Shown: positions 12,576-29,484, counted from the first letter of the stretch. The stretch is 64,000 nucleotides of DNA from Glycine soja (GCF_004193775.1 NC_041012.1:9569223-9633222), one strand, 5' to 3'. The notes: generated by a model from the letters alone, not told the origin. Translations and numbers: made by a program.

Positions 12576-12771
12576 GATAGGATGTCATTTGGTAAAAGAT
12601 GCATTCTCTCAAGTCCTTCTCAAACATTGCAAGCCTTTAAAGAAATTTGCTCGAATGGCACGGGATGAAATGGTGTTTCTTGCAGTGATGATGGTGTTTT
12701 ATGTTGTGTTATGGACAATAAAGTCTTGTCAAGACCATAGTAGTTATCATCCTTCAGATGATTCTGTATAA

Positions 12772-13761
12772 CCCCATTTTGTAATAGGAAAATAAGAATC
12801 AGGAGCAGCTTAAGAGATTGACCACAACTAATCAAAATCATTGAATCATAATCTATTCGGTTTCCTTCATTTTTATTGAATTCACTAAAATTCCCTATTA
12901 TATCAAATTTAGCCAATAATAATATTCACTCATTAAGCCAACAATAAAACATAAATCATTCTACATGGACAAAATCTATTGACAAGTTTAAAGCAATTGG
13001 AATTAAAACATTGTAACTACTTAACCCTTAGACTCTTGATTTGTATTGAGATTTGAGACTATATAAAAAATTAAATTAAATCTACCACTAAGTTTCATCA
13101 ATTTTACAAGGAAAAACACGTCGGAAAATCACATTTTTGCTTGAGATTACTAACATAATAACATTACCCCATCACATTCGGTTCTTGATTTTTTTTCCCA
13201 ACTCCAATCAAATTGATCATCTAATGAATTGATCTTGTAAAAAAAAAATAGTGATTTTTTAATTTTAAAATTTAGATGTTTTAGATTTTTATTATTTAGA
13301 CCTATCCTCTATTTTGTTTCCTTTTTCTTTTCCCTTCATTTTGAGTATTTTTCCTTCTTATTAAATGTCTTTGACCTTTTTTCAGAGGATAAATGTCTTT
13401 GACCTAAAAAACAGGCAAAAAAAAAAAACTTGAAAATAATAATTTATTTTTAATTTAATTCAATAACTCAAGTTAGACCGGTTTCTCTCTGGTTAACCGA
13501 AAACCGCCATGCGCGTCTCGTCCCTTGCTGCCGCCCTGTTCTTCCCTCGTCGTTTCCACCACCGCGTAACTTTTGCTGTTTATACATAAACAAGCCTTGA
13601 TTCGTTCGTCCTTAATCAAATTGCTCAAATTTTCACATGCATTGATCGTATAATGTGTGCTGATTTCTCAAATTCCTAACCTAACCCTAGTTTCCACGAT
13701 TGCGTTTACTCTCTTCCCATGAACCTTATTTTTCTTTTCCCTCTGAACAGTTAGTTCTCAA
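12772..13761. other. Spacer and upstream region of the RBM48-like relic
   Basis: AT-rich to about 13480. It then becomes GC-richer, with CCGCCATGCGCGTCTCGTCC near 13505 and pyrimidine-rich sequence up to the ATG at 13762. This fits the old promoter and leader of the RBM48-like gene. No open frame is supported. Confidence 0.5.
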
Positions 13762-15547
13762 ATGCCTCGTTACAAGGACGAGTCCCCTGCAGTTCGGGTC
13801 TACACTGTATGTGATGAATCCAGGTCCTGTTTGAATACTCTTTTTATTCTTTCGTCACTTCAATTTATTTTCATAGTCAAAAAAAATATTGAGTTGTTTT
13901 GTTTGGAGGGTGCAGATATTTGATTGTGAGGAACGTTCCAGAATTCTACATCCCTACAGTGGGAAAAGAGAAACAATTACATATGTTGCCTTAGCTTCAA
14001 CTGGAAGCTTGGAACAGCACAACACAGACAAAATAAACTACCTTGCATTAGAATCTAAATGTTGTGTGCAATTGTTCTTTAGATGTAATCAGAGGCTTAG
14101 AGCTTGAGGCTGTGGTCTCTTTAGATCTTCTAGCTGATGTCATGGGGAAGGTATACATTGATAAAAATGTCATTACAACAATTATTTATATAACAAGCAT
14201 TTGTGTATCCTACATAGTATGCATAACTTTAAAATGTAACCACTGTGTCAGCCTTTAACTTACGGTTCAATCGTGCTAAAATCTCCCTTCTTCTACCCTC
14301 TAACTTATCCATTGTGTCTTACAGGCTCTCGAATTGGGGAGCATATGAAACCTGCAGTTTATTCCCAAAGAAAACAAAATCGTCCAATTTTCTTTTTGCA
14401 AACCTGAAAATTATAGACAGCAGATACTCCCTCCAGTCAACCTTCTCAAACATAACATAAAGAAAATGCTAGTTACATACTCTATAACACCTTTTCAAAA
14501 CTATCATTATAGGTCAAAATTCCACATTGATTCCACTAATTAAAAATGAGCCCCAGTTATTTAGAATGGTCCCCTTGAATTTTAAGTAATTTCCGGAAGA
14601 GTGTCACTATTGTTCCTCCTTAAATTTATAACATAACCACTTCATTTGCCAACAAAGAACACAATGAAACCTGGCATTGTTGACAAGGCGGAATTTGATC
14701 CAAAATACTTCAGTGTATTTCTCACAGTCCTCTGCATCCATTGGCTTACACCTGCACAGAAGAAAAAAAAAACATGATAGATAGAATCAAACAAGAAAAG
14801 AAAAAGAAAAAAAAAACAAATACACACAATTTGGCAATTTGCCAAGTGAAAATAAATTGTTGTGATGAAAGAATAAAAAGAGGTTGTTGCTTCTTTGTTA
14901 TATGCATATTAAAATTTTTACTCTGGTAGTCTTACTCTCTCCCCTTTGAATTGAAGGAAAATTTCTGGGTGGGGGAATGAATAAAATTCTTCTTTGCAAT
15001 TAATGTTTCTAGAATATTTGTAAGGACATTCTGAAATTATTGAGTTTCTCATCTTTATTTACTTTGCCTCTGAGAACCGATCGGAAGACACCTTTATGCA
15101 GTTGTATTTTTAAATGTTCAGCTCTCTTAATATTTCTGATGAAAATCATTTTATAGTTATTAATCTTGTTGCAATCTGTTAGGGCCTTGATTGGTACATC
15201 TGATATTATAGTTTCCCAAGTAATTAGAATTGATTAATTAATTTGCTCAAACTAGGATGTTATATGCAAAGGAAAAAAGAATACTTGATTTTCATATATT
15301 ACCTCATACTAGCATGTTCTATAACCAGGATTATTTTGCTTCACATTCCATGAATCAAACAGTGAGTCTTGTGCGGGATAAGCTAGATAAGGTAATGTCT
15401 CCTACTGCTGCATAATATGTTTTAGAATCATTTATTGTGTAGAGGTTGAAACAATCTCTTCTCATCTAGATTCAATCAAGTGGTGAGAATATTCAAGCTG
15501 GATCTGCATCAAAGAAACAACGAGTTGATAATAGGAGGAGAGTTTAA
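13762..15547 (+). pseudogene. RBM48-like (U12 splicing factor) pseudogene with inverted internal exons
   Basis: Exon 1 (13762-13823) reads MPRYKDESPAVRVYTVCDES. Exon 2 opens at 13916 with RYLIVRNVP and then leaves the family sequence near 13943. The last two exons are intact on plus: 15329-15391 (DYFASHSMNQTVSLVRDKLD) and 15470-15547 (ending KKQRVDNRRRV and TAA). These are the N- and C-termini of plant RNA-binding protein 48, an RRM protein that acts in minor (U12-type) intron splicing in the nucleus. The RRM centre is absent on plus. Two of its exons occur on the minus strand between these pieces (14264-14751), one with a nonsense codon. The rest of exon 2 was not found. The locus cannot encode a normal protein. 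Confidence 0.8.
14264..14751 (-). pseudogene. Inverted RBM48 exons 3 and 4
   Basis: On the minus strand, complement(14671-14751) reads CKPMDAEDCEKYTEVFWIKF and then RLVNNA, with an AG acceptor before it and a GT donor after. Complement(14264-14403) follows in the same phase and reads RFAKRKLDDFVFFGNKLQVS, YAPQFESL, then a TAA stop at 14319-14321, then DTMDKLEGRRREILARLN before a GTAAGT donor. This is the RRM C-terminal half and linker of RBM48. The stop replaces a serine codon by one base (TCA to TAA, judged from family knowledge). The splice sites of the inverted block are still recognisable, so inversion preserved an exon-intron-exon unit. Confidence 0.85.
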
Positions 15548-16078
15548 TCTGTAAATTAATTCTCTGTTCTTTTGTTCTCACCCGTGCTACCATGTTTTAT
15601 ATGATTTTGGGTGTGTTAAAGCTCAACCCCCAAGCCTGTAATGAAAATTTTGGCAGGTGGAATTTGAATTGAGTCTCATCCAATTATATTGTGGGTCATA
15701 TACTCTGTACCAAGATAGTTTTTTTCTTTTTTTGTATAATGTTACTAACTGATAGCACATCAGCAATCCGTCCAGGTAACAGTGCTAGAACACTTTCTAA
15801 TTCCCAGTCACCATGCAATTTGTTTGCTAGCTTTTTGTTAACCAAGCCACACCTTATAGGAAACCTTATATTGAAATTACATGTTTATTATTTCAAATTT
15901 GAATTATATGGCAAATAGGGTTTCCATTTGGATTGGTGCTAGTTATTTCGTGCATAAACGATGCAATTATTCCGCAGCCACAGCTTAATTGGTGATGATC
16001 ATGTGAATTGGGTGGGTGCTACACCAAACATTTTAATTGTATATGTACCACAAACTTTGTACTTCGACGCTTCGGCCT

Positions 16079-16400
16079 TTGTTAGGAACAAAGCACGGGA
16101 CGCGAACAACCTAGCTCGAGGGCTAGGAACCTCCATAGAAGAAGAGGGAGAGAGAGCCAGAGAGAGAACTAAGGGAAGAATCTTTTTGATATATTTCCAG
16201 CATAACATTGCAGAAACGCTTTTTACACTATATAAAGGCTGCTAAGGAACAAGTTCCCGACATCAATAACAAGAAAATACACAAATTCAGGGAATATCCT
16301 AACAGAATGATATTCCCTTATTCACCACTACAAAGGCACTACCAGAAAGATACGAATCCTACTACGCGCTTCATGTACGTGCGATGCATGTAGCATGTGT
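16079..16400 (+). mobile_element. Possible solo-LTR or LTR fragment
   Basis: Begins TTTGTTAGGAACAAAGCACG, is richer in GC than its flanks, and carries a TATA-like CACTATATAAAGG near 16228. The TG start, purine-rich GAGAGAG tract and internal TATA box resemble a copia-type LTR. I could not find the second boundary or target duplications, so this is weak. Confidence 0.3.
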
Positions 16401-18092
16401 CATAGCTAGCCACGTGTTGTTGCCTCCCTTTTGGGTCTTATGCTTTTTCTTCTTGCAAACCCCTTATTTCATGCAGTCCCATATTACTATCCCTATCATT
16501 CTTCCACTTACACCCATTTGTACTCTGTTTGACCCACCAACAAAAATTCACTGTTGTGTTAAGATTTGTTGCATGGTGACCTAGCCTTCTATGCTAGACA
16601 TATATATCCATGCTTGGTTAGAACTTAGAAAAAGTATACATATTGCATGGCAATTTTCTGAACGTGAAGATCATAGCTTTATTTTAGAAATTAGAATGGA
16701 GTATGTTCCTAGCATTAATTGTTGGGCAAATTACACTCACATTTTCTAAAATTTAATGATATTAATCGTCGGCCATCGTAGAGTGCTCTGCGTATCTGAT
16801 TCATCGCTGGCAGTTTCATTAGTTTCATAGCTTTGATCAAAGAACATACTGCTAGAACTTGAGAGATAAATGTTGCTCATTCTCAGAGAGAGAGGGAGGG
16901 AAACTACTGTGCTGATTATTATCTAGCCAAGGTGGGGGCAAACTCTGGAGTTCATTTTCAGAGAGTTGAAACTATACCATCGTAGTTACTGGGCATGTTA
17001 GATGCTGGTGCTCGGAGACTTAGCTTGATATTGTAATTTTTGTCTTGTTATAGTCAGTTACAAAAAAATAAAATATCGGATACCCTTTCCTTAGATCTTT
17101 CAAAGATCTCCCACAATTTATATACTACTAACAATGTAACACCATTTACCCTTATAGGTTAGCATGCAATTTAGTTAAATGTCATAAGATATTAATTTAT
17201 TTTCTCTTAATTGATTGTGATGTTAAACCCCAGCTACAAATGATCAACCCATGGATCCAAGACGTCCTAATAAATCATCATCACGATAACAAGTACCATG
17301 AACATGTCACTTGCATATTACCATTGTCTTTCACTTTTTTCCTGAATGCAGAGTATTTATGTTCTCCCTATCTTTATCGTTGGCCTTTCTATCTACCTCT
17401 CGGTTACACGTCCAATAAAACAAACGAGGCTTCTTCGTAAGCTCCCCAACTGGTCATGTATGGTGGTTGAGTTCCCTTTTCATTTGCTGTGTACCTTACA
17501 GAGAGTATACGTGTCTTTCTCTCTCCTACTAAAAATTTCCAGTAAATGGAAAGGATCTTTATTCGTACCTTTCCTGGTTGTAAAAGTGTCAAGAACCAAA
17601 TTGTTTTGCATTTCAAAACTACCTTTCCTCAAAGGACAAAAAATCTCCTTCCATCCATCCATCATGCATAGGAATATTTTTTTGATATCAGAATATTGGT
17701 AAGAAGTTACTTTTGTTAAAAATAATAATAAATCTTTATTGGAAATTTTAAACGCATACAAGATAAATATTTTTTTTGATACAGTTTATTTTATACTCAA
17801 CAACTAGAATTAACAAAATGCACGAAAATATAATATGTACTTTACAAAATGTCAACCGGAGTCTGGTGAATTGATATAGGAAATTGTGCCACACTCTAAA
17901 TCACTCCATTCACGCCTATAACTTGCATTCAACGTTACCAATATTGTTCATACTACCACTAGGGATCAAACAAAACAATCTACATTAAATAGAAACCAAA
18001 CACGCTATGATAGAAGATCTATGACTGAGTGACTTGATTGGCTTTCCGCCAAATGTGAATACTTTTCACCATGATAATGAAGGGATTTACTT

Positions 18093-18242
18093 TTTCTACA
18101 GTCCCTTTCCATACTGTCCTTGTGCCGTCTCATCAAAATAACAGTATATAACAATTGTGTTAATATTTAATAGTGACATTTAATTTTAAAAATTATGAAA
18201 ATTATATGATTTTAAAGGGACAGTACGGGAACAACAGAGAAA
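18093..18242. mobile_element. Possible small MITE with imperfect inverted ends
   Basis: The left end CCCTTTCCATACTGTCCTT (about 18103-18121) is mirrored on the right by AAGGGACAGTACGGGAACAA (about 18214-18233). The interior is AT-rich and non-coding. The superfamily is not clear. Confidence 0.4.
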
Positions 18243-21200
18243 CCAAATTGATAATGAAGGGTGGCACGGGAAACATTTCTTCAAAATGAGATTGTTGGAC
18301 ACTTGAATTCAATTTTTATTCTTGTGTAAAATATGTATTCTTTATTACAAAGTGCGACACTCTTCCTAGATTATAATGAAAAATTGGATTCTTGGTATAG
18401 GGATGGCCATAGGATTAAATTTATAAAAGGTTTTTCATCTTCTACACATAAGAAATCACTACTTAAGTATTTCTTTAATCTTTGTGAAAAGAAAAGAGAA
18501 ATAATACTAAAATGAAACACATTATTTATTTTTTAATTTGTATGCAAACAAAAATATTCGATTCATTAAAGTGTTAAACTCCCACGCCAACTTTTAAAAA
18601 TGATGAATAACCGTCAAAGTTCTCTACGTTTCTTTCAATTTGAGCAGTCTTAGGAGTCCGTATTAAATTTTTATTTCTAGATACGATTATATTTATCAAT
18701 TTTATGTTAAAACTTATCATATTATTTAAAGAATATTAGAAAAATAATAAAATTAAAATAAAAAATATTTTCATTTTAAAAATAACTAATAAAATGAAAA
18801 TGCTTTCCCCTTAAAACATAAATTGAAAATAGAAAGGGACTGGACTATAAAAAACTCTCATTTGATTTTTAGTTGAGTCTCGTTACAAATTAAGTTTTAC
18901 CTCAAGTTTAGCTTAGAATTCGAATTCAAATTAAAGTAAAACAAAAATAAAAGATTAATTTTACAAACTCAATTTTCAAAATTAGATTCATTCAAGCCTA
19001 ATTTACAAACTTAAATCCAACCATACACACTCATAAAATCTGTGGCTTCTGGTAGAACTCTCAAAGATGATGATGATGATTGCCTTTAATTTGATCCCCA
19101 CTGTCCAAAATGATTCAAGTTCAGTGTTTACAGATGCGTCGGTGTGGAGTACTGTGGACCCATCCAGCCCAGAAATTTGACCTCACCATCTTTCATTTTC
19201 TGAAGTGACAAAAATAAATCAATAAAACAAAAGATCAATATGTGTTTAAAATTTTAATGAACTATTTTAATGGATAGGTTTTTAAGAGAATTAAAAAGAC
19301 GAGACATGAAACTTTAGGAAATCAGCATTAGGCTTTAAAAGGAGGGGGGGTCTATATTATTTTAATACTTTACAACATTAAATATTTTTTTAATTTCTGG
19401 TTTAATTTGAATTTCCGGATGGTATTTTTTTACCTAATTACACTTTTTACTCCATTTTTTTAATTTTTGATGGATTTTACCTCAACAATTTAATTTAACA
19501 TATTTTATCTTCAATTTTTAACAAACTGAATTTTACTCCATCAATTTACTTCTAACATAACATTTTTTATCTCCAACTTCTTTTTGCAAATTTTACACCT
19601 AATTTTTTTTTTTTTGGCTATTGTTACCCCTAACTTTTTATTTTTTTAGGAAAATTTTATCCAAACGTTTATGTTTATTAATGGATAAATGATAGGAGAT
19701 AAATTCATAATGTTTTTAAAAGTTTAAAATAAAATACGTTAAATTTAAATTGTTGAGATAAAATTAGTCAAAAGCTAAAAATTTGAGCGTAAAAAATTGA
19801 ATTAAGTTTTTCTTTTCTTTACAAACTACAATAAACTCTATCGTACGAACATTACCACATATGTATTAATTAATTAACTGCATCATATTATACAAATTCG
19901 TAAATATGTAAACACTTATAAATAGCAGTTTGCTGAATTAAACACATGATATATAAACTTAATAGATTGTAAAGTGATATGTGTTAATTACAAGATGATT
20001 AGCAGAAAAAAAAAAACTAATTGAGACTTTTTTAAGAGCTAGTAAAAGACTTTTAAGAGTTAGTAAAATTTTGATGTGAATGGAAGATTGCTGATGACGC
20101 GAAGATCTATTTGTGCTAGTTACTTGGATTCTTGTAATTATTTTAAACCAACATTGACCTTTTTTGCTTTTAGATAATCATTTGTTTTTCTAATGAGTGT
20201 GCCGTGGAAGCTTAAACTCGATACCTTTGCTTTAATTAACTTTTAGAGCAACTAATAATCGCAACCACCTCGTTACCTAAAAAAAATTGCAACCACTTTA
20301 ACATGATTGATTATTTTATAAACTGCTGATTCTCTCTGCTTCCCCTGAATTGAACCATTTTCATCGATACAGAATCATTAGGTAATCAATCACTAACACT
20401 TACCAAAGGTACCAAACCAATTCATCACCACTATTCCTTTTTCGACGCTATACATTATTGTATACTTAAAAAGATTAGGATAAGATGCAATCCTTTATTA
20501 GATCGCCAAAGACGATCAATCTCAATAAGGATTTATAATAAAATTTATACACCAAGAAAATGTGAGAATCAAAACCAAATAATTGTTAGTGTGAGCAACT
20601 GCTAGGATTTTTTTTTAAACCTGAGATAAGTATGTTTTATTTTATTATTTTAACATATTCAATGTATTTTAGATTATTTCTTTACCCAATGTGAAGTTGC
20701 AGATAATTTTGAAGGGGAAATAATTTATTTATTTCTCTTAAGTTCACATTACCTGTAAAAGTAGTTGTCTCAAAAAATATTAAAAGAAAAGGGAAAGAGG
20801 AAGAAAGAATATTTAAACAAAAAACAAAAATAAGATTTAATTGCACTTTTAAATTTAAATTGCGTCCAAGGTAGGTCTCTCACTTTTTTTTTCTTAAGTC
20901 AATTAAGTTATTCTATTTTTAAAATTAAAAAAATATATATAGTTTTATGGCATTCTTCCCCCCAAAATTTTAATTTTTAATTTTTAGTTTCGCCTCAAGA
21001 TTATTACAAGATCAATTAAATCATCTATTAATCTGTTAAAATATTATCTATCAAAACATTAAGTTGCAATAAAATTTAAAAAAAAAATCAAAATTTCCTA
21101 TTCAAACATTTATATCATTCTCATTTTATTAGAAGATGCAAGAAAAAGTTGATCATATATTGAAAATAAATTTCCAAATTAGTTGTTTCTTCTTAATTTT

Positions 21201-21380
21201 AGTGTCTGCTTATTTTAAATTTTGATAAAATTATTTTTTACAATTGTAAACTTTTTTTTTGGATAAATACAATTGTAAACTATTGAATGTTATTAAAATT
21301 TGTCATTGTATAAAAATAATTTTGAATGACAAACGAACAAGCACTTAACATTCCTGACATGGTAGTAAACGTTGACAAAG

Positions 21381-21382
<2 letters not shown>

Positions 21383-21462
<80 letters not shown>
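21383..21462. repeat. (AT)n microsatellite, about 80 bp
   Basis: Uninterrupted AT dinucleotides for about 40 units. The tyrosine-isoleucine frame across it is an artefact of the repeat. Confidence 0.97.
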
Positions 21463-21464
<2 letters not shown>

Positions 21465-23049
21465 CGTATTTTTATTGTTAAATCATCTCACTCGCCCTGG
21501 TCCTGGGTGGTTGACGAAACTTGCCTTTTTTATTGTTATTATTATTTGTTCTAAAAATTACACGTAAGTTTTGACTATAAATGTAATTATCCAACCTTTT
21601 ACTTCCCAACTTGTAAACCGCGCAAATAATATTAGCGTTAAGAGAGTCATTGTGATCAAATTCGTTATCCAATCAAATTAAATTTAAAAGGATCGATAAA
21701 GATCTGTTTTTTTAAAAAAAAATCAACATTAATCAACTTGTTTATAAATGAGTTGGATTGAGTTAGGTTAGGTTAACGAATTAAAATATTTAAATTTATT
21801 TGGTATTTTTAAAATATATTTTTTATAAATTAAAATTTTTATTAAATGAAATATCAAATATATTACTTATAATTGTTACTTGTAATCAAATAATAGAAGA
21901 AAAGATCAAGAAATAAATCACATTAATGCCATTGTCATCACATAAACTAACACACTATATTAAATATGATTTAAAAATTGAAATAATAAATAAGCATCAC
22001 ACTCATAAAATCTAACAATATAAAAATAAACTATTACATCATAATTTGAAATTTTCAATATTCTCAAATAATCAAATGAACAATACACCTGAAATTTCAA
22101 TTAAATCTAAAATAGTTTAAATCCTAATTTTTGTGAGAGTGAAATTATAATTTGTGAGAATTGAGTAAAAAAAAAAAGAGAGAAAAGTGGATACGATCTC
22201 ACTCCCTCTTAGTTAAATTAGTAATTAATTTTTTAAAATTTAAAAACATATATTATAATAATAATAATTTCATACAAATTAATAGAAGAACAAATTGAAA
22301 GAATGGGTCACGAGTTAAGATATTAAAATCCGTGACCCAACCAGTCAAAGGAATTGATTAGTTTAGTTTATGTCTAACTCAAATACAAATATTATTCAAT
22401 CCAAATTATTTTGGTTAAATTTGGTCAATTTGAATTCTCAAATGATTATGCCTGTGGATACCTCTAAATAATATAGGTTCTTCTCTTACATACAAGACTT
22501 ATTTTTAGGATGTATTTGGTTTAGAGAAGTGAAATTTTTGTATTAAAATAGAGGGCAAGATATGTAGATTTCACAAAATAAAACACACAATTTCTCTTGT
22601 CTTTTATTTCTCTCCTTCAAAATAAAAACACTCTTAAAGAATAATTATTTACCAAACTTTGAAAGTATTTTCTCTTTTCATTCTTTGTTGTTAAATTAGA
22701 GTATCTCTAATGCTGGAATGCAAATAAGGTGAGTTGCTTAACTCTTTTAATAAAGTAAATCATGTCACATTAAATTTAAGAATTTTAACAATATATTTTA
22801 TTTCAAATATATGCTTTCTTTTTAAGAATTTAAATCGAGTTTCATTATTATTGTACATAGATATATTTTTAAAGTGAGAAACATTTAAAACATAATGCGT
22901 GAAACACATTTCACTGGTTGTTTTTTTAATATTGATAGAAAAAGTTTGAGTTATAAATTACAAAAAAATTATCATTTTATATTTAAAAATATAATCTTGA
23001 TCGCTAATTTAATTAAAATATTGGTTAAAAATAATACTAAAAAATATTA

Positions 23050-23309
23050 CTTCTTTCGTCCCATAATAATCATTATATAAAAAGATAAAAATTATCTCAA
23101 AATAATTATTATTTTAATTTTTTAATGTAATATTAATTATTATTTTTACTTATATCTCTTATAATATTAATAATATGTGTAACAAAAATTAAAAATAAAT
23201 TAATAATGATAAATTTAATTTTGTAAAATTATTATTCTCTTTCATCTATTTATTAATTTTTATTTGTTTGTGTTAAACAACTAGGAAGAAAATTATAGGA
23301 CGGAGGGAG
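23050..23309. mobile_element. Stowaway-like (Tc1/mariner) MITE
   Basis: About 260 bp, AT-rich. The left end CTTCTTTCGTCCCATAATAA is a diverged inverted copy of the right end TTATAGGACGGAGGGAG. CTCCCTCCGT-type termini are typical of Stowaway MITEs. The flanking TA duplication is not perfect on the right side. There is no coding capacity. Confidence 0.65.
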
Positions 23310-25356
23310 TGAAAATTATGCTAAAACGTATTAAAATCATAATGACAATACATTAATTATGTTATTTTTTTAATACGTTTCTTTAAATTCTTAATCAGTA
23401 TCCTAAAAAATATAAATACTGAGTAGTGTTTGCTATAAAAAAATAATATTTTCAAATCATAACATTAGTAATTGCCTTCTCTTCCTTAATTACTTTTATA
23501 TACCTCTACATTCTATTTATCTAGATATTTATTAGGTTGCCGGGTCGACTCTTAATGTTATCACATCTTATAGGTTTAATAAGACCAAAAAAATATCCCT
23601 GATTAAAAATATGACGTTCGTTTGTTTTACGGTTCCATGCCACCCATGAAATAGAACTATGCAAATAAAAAAAAAAAAAAAAAAAAGAGATGTAACAAAA
23701 AGAAAACCTAAGAAACAGCACCATATGCAATTAGCCACACAAAAAAAAGAAGCAATATATGCAATTTTGTTGTTGTCATGGCATAAATAATGAACTAGTT
23801 CCACTACAACGTGACTCTTGTTTTTTTTAGGTAGCCGACACACCATTACCTTGTTCTTAACACCAGCGTTACCCCGGCACATGCACCTTCCTGCATTCAC
23901 CCCTATCTAGATTTATAAAATTGGAATCTTTCTATGTAAAGGTCTCCACCTTATAATTCAAAATAAATAAAAAATACTAACAACGACATAAAATTATTAA
24001 AATATATAGTAATTGCAGATTCTCCCTTTGTCCCTCTCTCTCTCAGAATTTGTTAAATATGTTATTGCCCTTTTTGATTCATTTACACAAAGTGCCCCTC
24101 TTCTCTGTGTGGGTCAAGTTCAGGTTTCTCATTCTTTGTATGAATTGATGTGCATGTGTGTTTAGATGTATTTGTCAGACACTGACAGCTCTTTTATATC
24201 AATCATGCAATAAGCATGCTGCCAATTATGCCCCCCTTACCTATTTTCCTTAAAAGCTTTTATCTAAATCCCATCTCATTGTCCAACATGACACAGTGCC
24301 CATAAAGGTAGCTTCCACAAAAGAATTGTGTTTTTATGGCTTCTAAAATTTAATTCTTGGAGTAGATCTACGTGCACCTCTTTTGTTCAAAATGTGATTG
24401 TGTTGGATATGTTTTTCACACCAACACATTCGGAAACTTGTCCCAGTTGTTATTAGATGTTTAATTCAAAAAACATAAGTAAAACTTTTATATAAGTAAT
24501 ATACTTGAAAAAACATAAAAAAAATTAGTTTAAAAAAATAAATATGCCATCCATTTAAATATTTTGTTATATATTACATATATTTTATTTATTTAAAATT
24601 TCTCTATTTGTGTGTATCTAATGTTTCCCTATTTTATATTTTAGACATTAATTGTGTCTATGTGTCTCTTTTAGAATTTGTGATTTTGATAAGTGGTATA
24701 GTGCTGTAGACAAACAGAACTGTTATTGTTATTAGTATTATTATGAAGTGTACAAGACTCTAATTCCAAACCATATTTCCAAAGGGGAAATAATTCTTCA
24801 TTTTCTGGACTTCACATTATTGTCAGTGGCTCTCTGATTGTAACAGTCTAGCTTGTGTTTCTAGGAAGGTGGGTGCATTCTCCTTCTCATGTCCTAGCTG
24901 TACCACCCAATGATACAAACGAGAATAGAAAATCTCTTCATCCACTGGTTGGGGAATTCTTTTTGATAGCTTATTGCTGTCTTATTTGTTGTTCACTGTT
25001 CTTTTCTAGTATTAAAAATAGCTACCAAAACTAAGGCTTTTTTCCTTTCTTCCTTTTTCAATATCTGATATATTTTTCAATGTATTCATAGTCTATTATT
25101 AAGACCTTGTTGCAAAATTTCCCTTTCTGCTGCTGTTGTTGAATCCCCAAAAGGCCACAAATTTATTGTTTCAGTTCAGATTTAGCATTCCATTCCATCA
25201 TCAGTTGCAAGTTTGCTTAGAAAACGTCTACATTTTCCATTGTTCATCTGAGACTTGAGGGAAAGGCTGAAAACGCTTCCTTTTTTTTTTTTTGTCTCTC
25301 TTTAAATTTGGGTATCAGGAGAGTGATGCATATTGGAGCTGCCAAAACAACAAAAG

Positions 25357-29484
<4,128 letters not shown>

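Larger units (their letters stand above)
9757..12771 (+). pseudogene. Relic of a plant-specific multi-pass transmembrane protein gene (tweety-like annotation)
   Basis: Exon-like pieces in family order survive. 9757-9961 reads SVFFTGVYGYAIGVLWLLCG and then a Cys-rich segment. 10387-10657 reads MVASVLVYVGSSKFHSQART and continues. 10749-10815 reads FIITILIISLNLVAV. 12202-12312 reads LCNPSYQPEFCPLNS and IQIGDIPM. 12437-12553 reads VLKPYTCFDDSDEKC. About 12557-12771 reads MENLIGCHLVKDAFSQVLL with a last TM helix and ends SSYHPSDDSV. Order, phases and splice sites fit one ancestral gene of a membrane-protein family found in many plants, whose function I do not know. Breaks are a frameshift near 9935 (giving TGA at 9949), a frameshift at an A-run near 10606-10614 (TAG 10616), TAA at 10816 and TGA at 12554. 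N-terminal exons and most of the middle are missing. Confidence 0.75.
15548..25325. other. Long gene-poor AT-rich region
   Basis: Nearly 10 kb without a supported gene on either strand. It includes the 3' flank of the RBM48 relic, a possible LTR piece (16079-16400), a possible small MITE (18093-18242), a long (AT)n (21383-21462), a Stowaway-like MITE (23050-23309), a 20-base A-run near 23665-23684, and from about 24000 the pyrimidine-rich upstream region of the DUF936 gene. Open frames of 60-118 codons here carry no recognisable domain and fit chance. Confidence 0.6.

Noticed and set aside
17346..17702. 118-codon open frame with a hydrophobic start
   Set aside because: No conserved domain, no supporting splice partners, overlaps other chance frames on both strands, and lies in an AT-rich repeat-like spacer.
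21372..21554. Tyr-Ile repeat protein
   Set aside because: Pure translation of the (AT)n microsatellite.
22680..22760. GAGTATCTCTAATGCTGGA-like motif as a transposon end
   Set aside because: It resembles a common plant MITE terminus, but I found no second end or target duplication.
23568..23900. 110-codon open frame on the minus strand
   Set aside because: It runs through a poly-A/T tract, has no recognisable family and no plausible promoter or neighbouring exons.
25333..25356. Upstream extension of DUF936 (ELPKQQK)
   Set aside because: It needs a TTG start. The conserved family N-terminus begins at the ATG at 25357.
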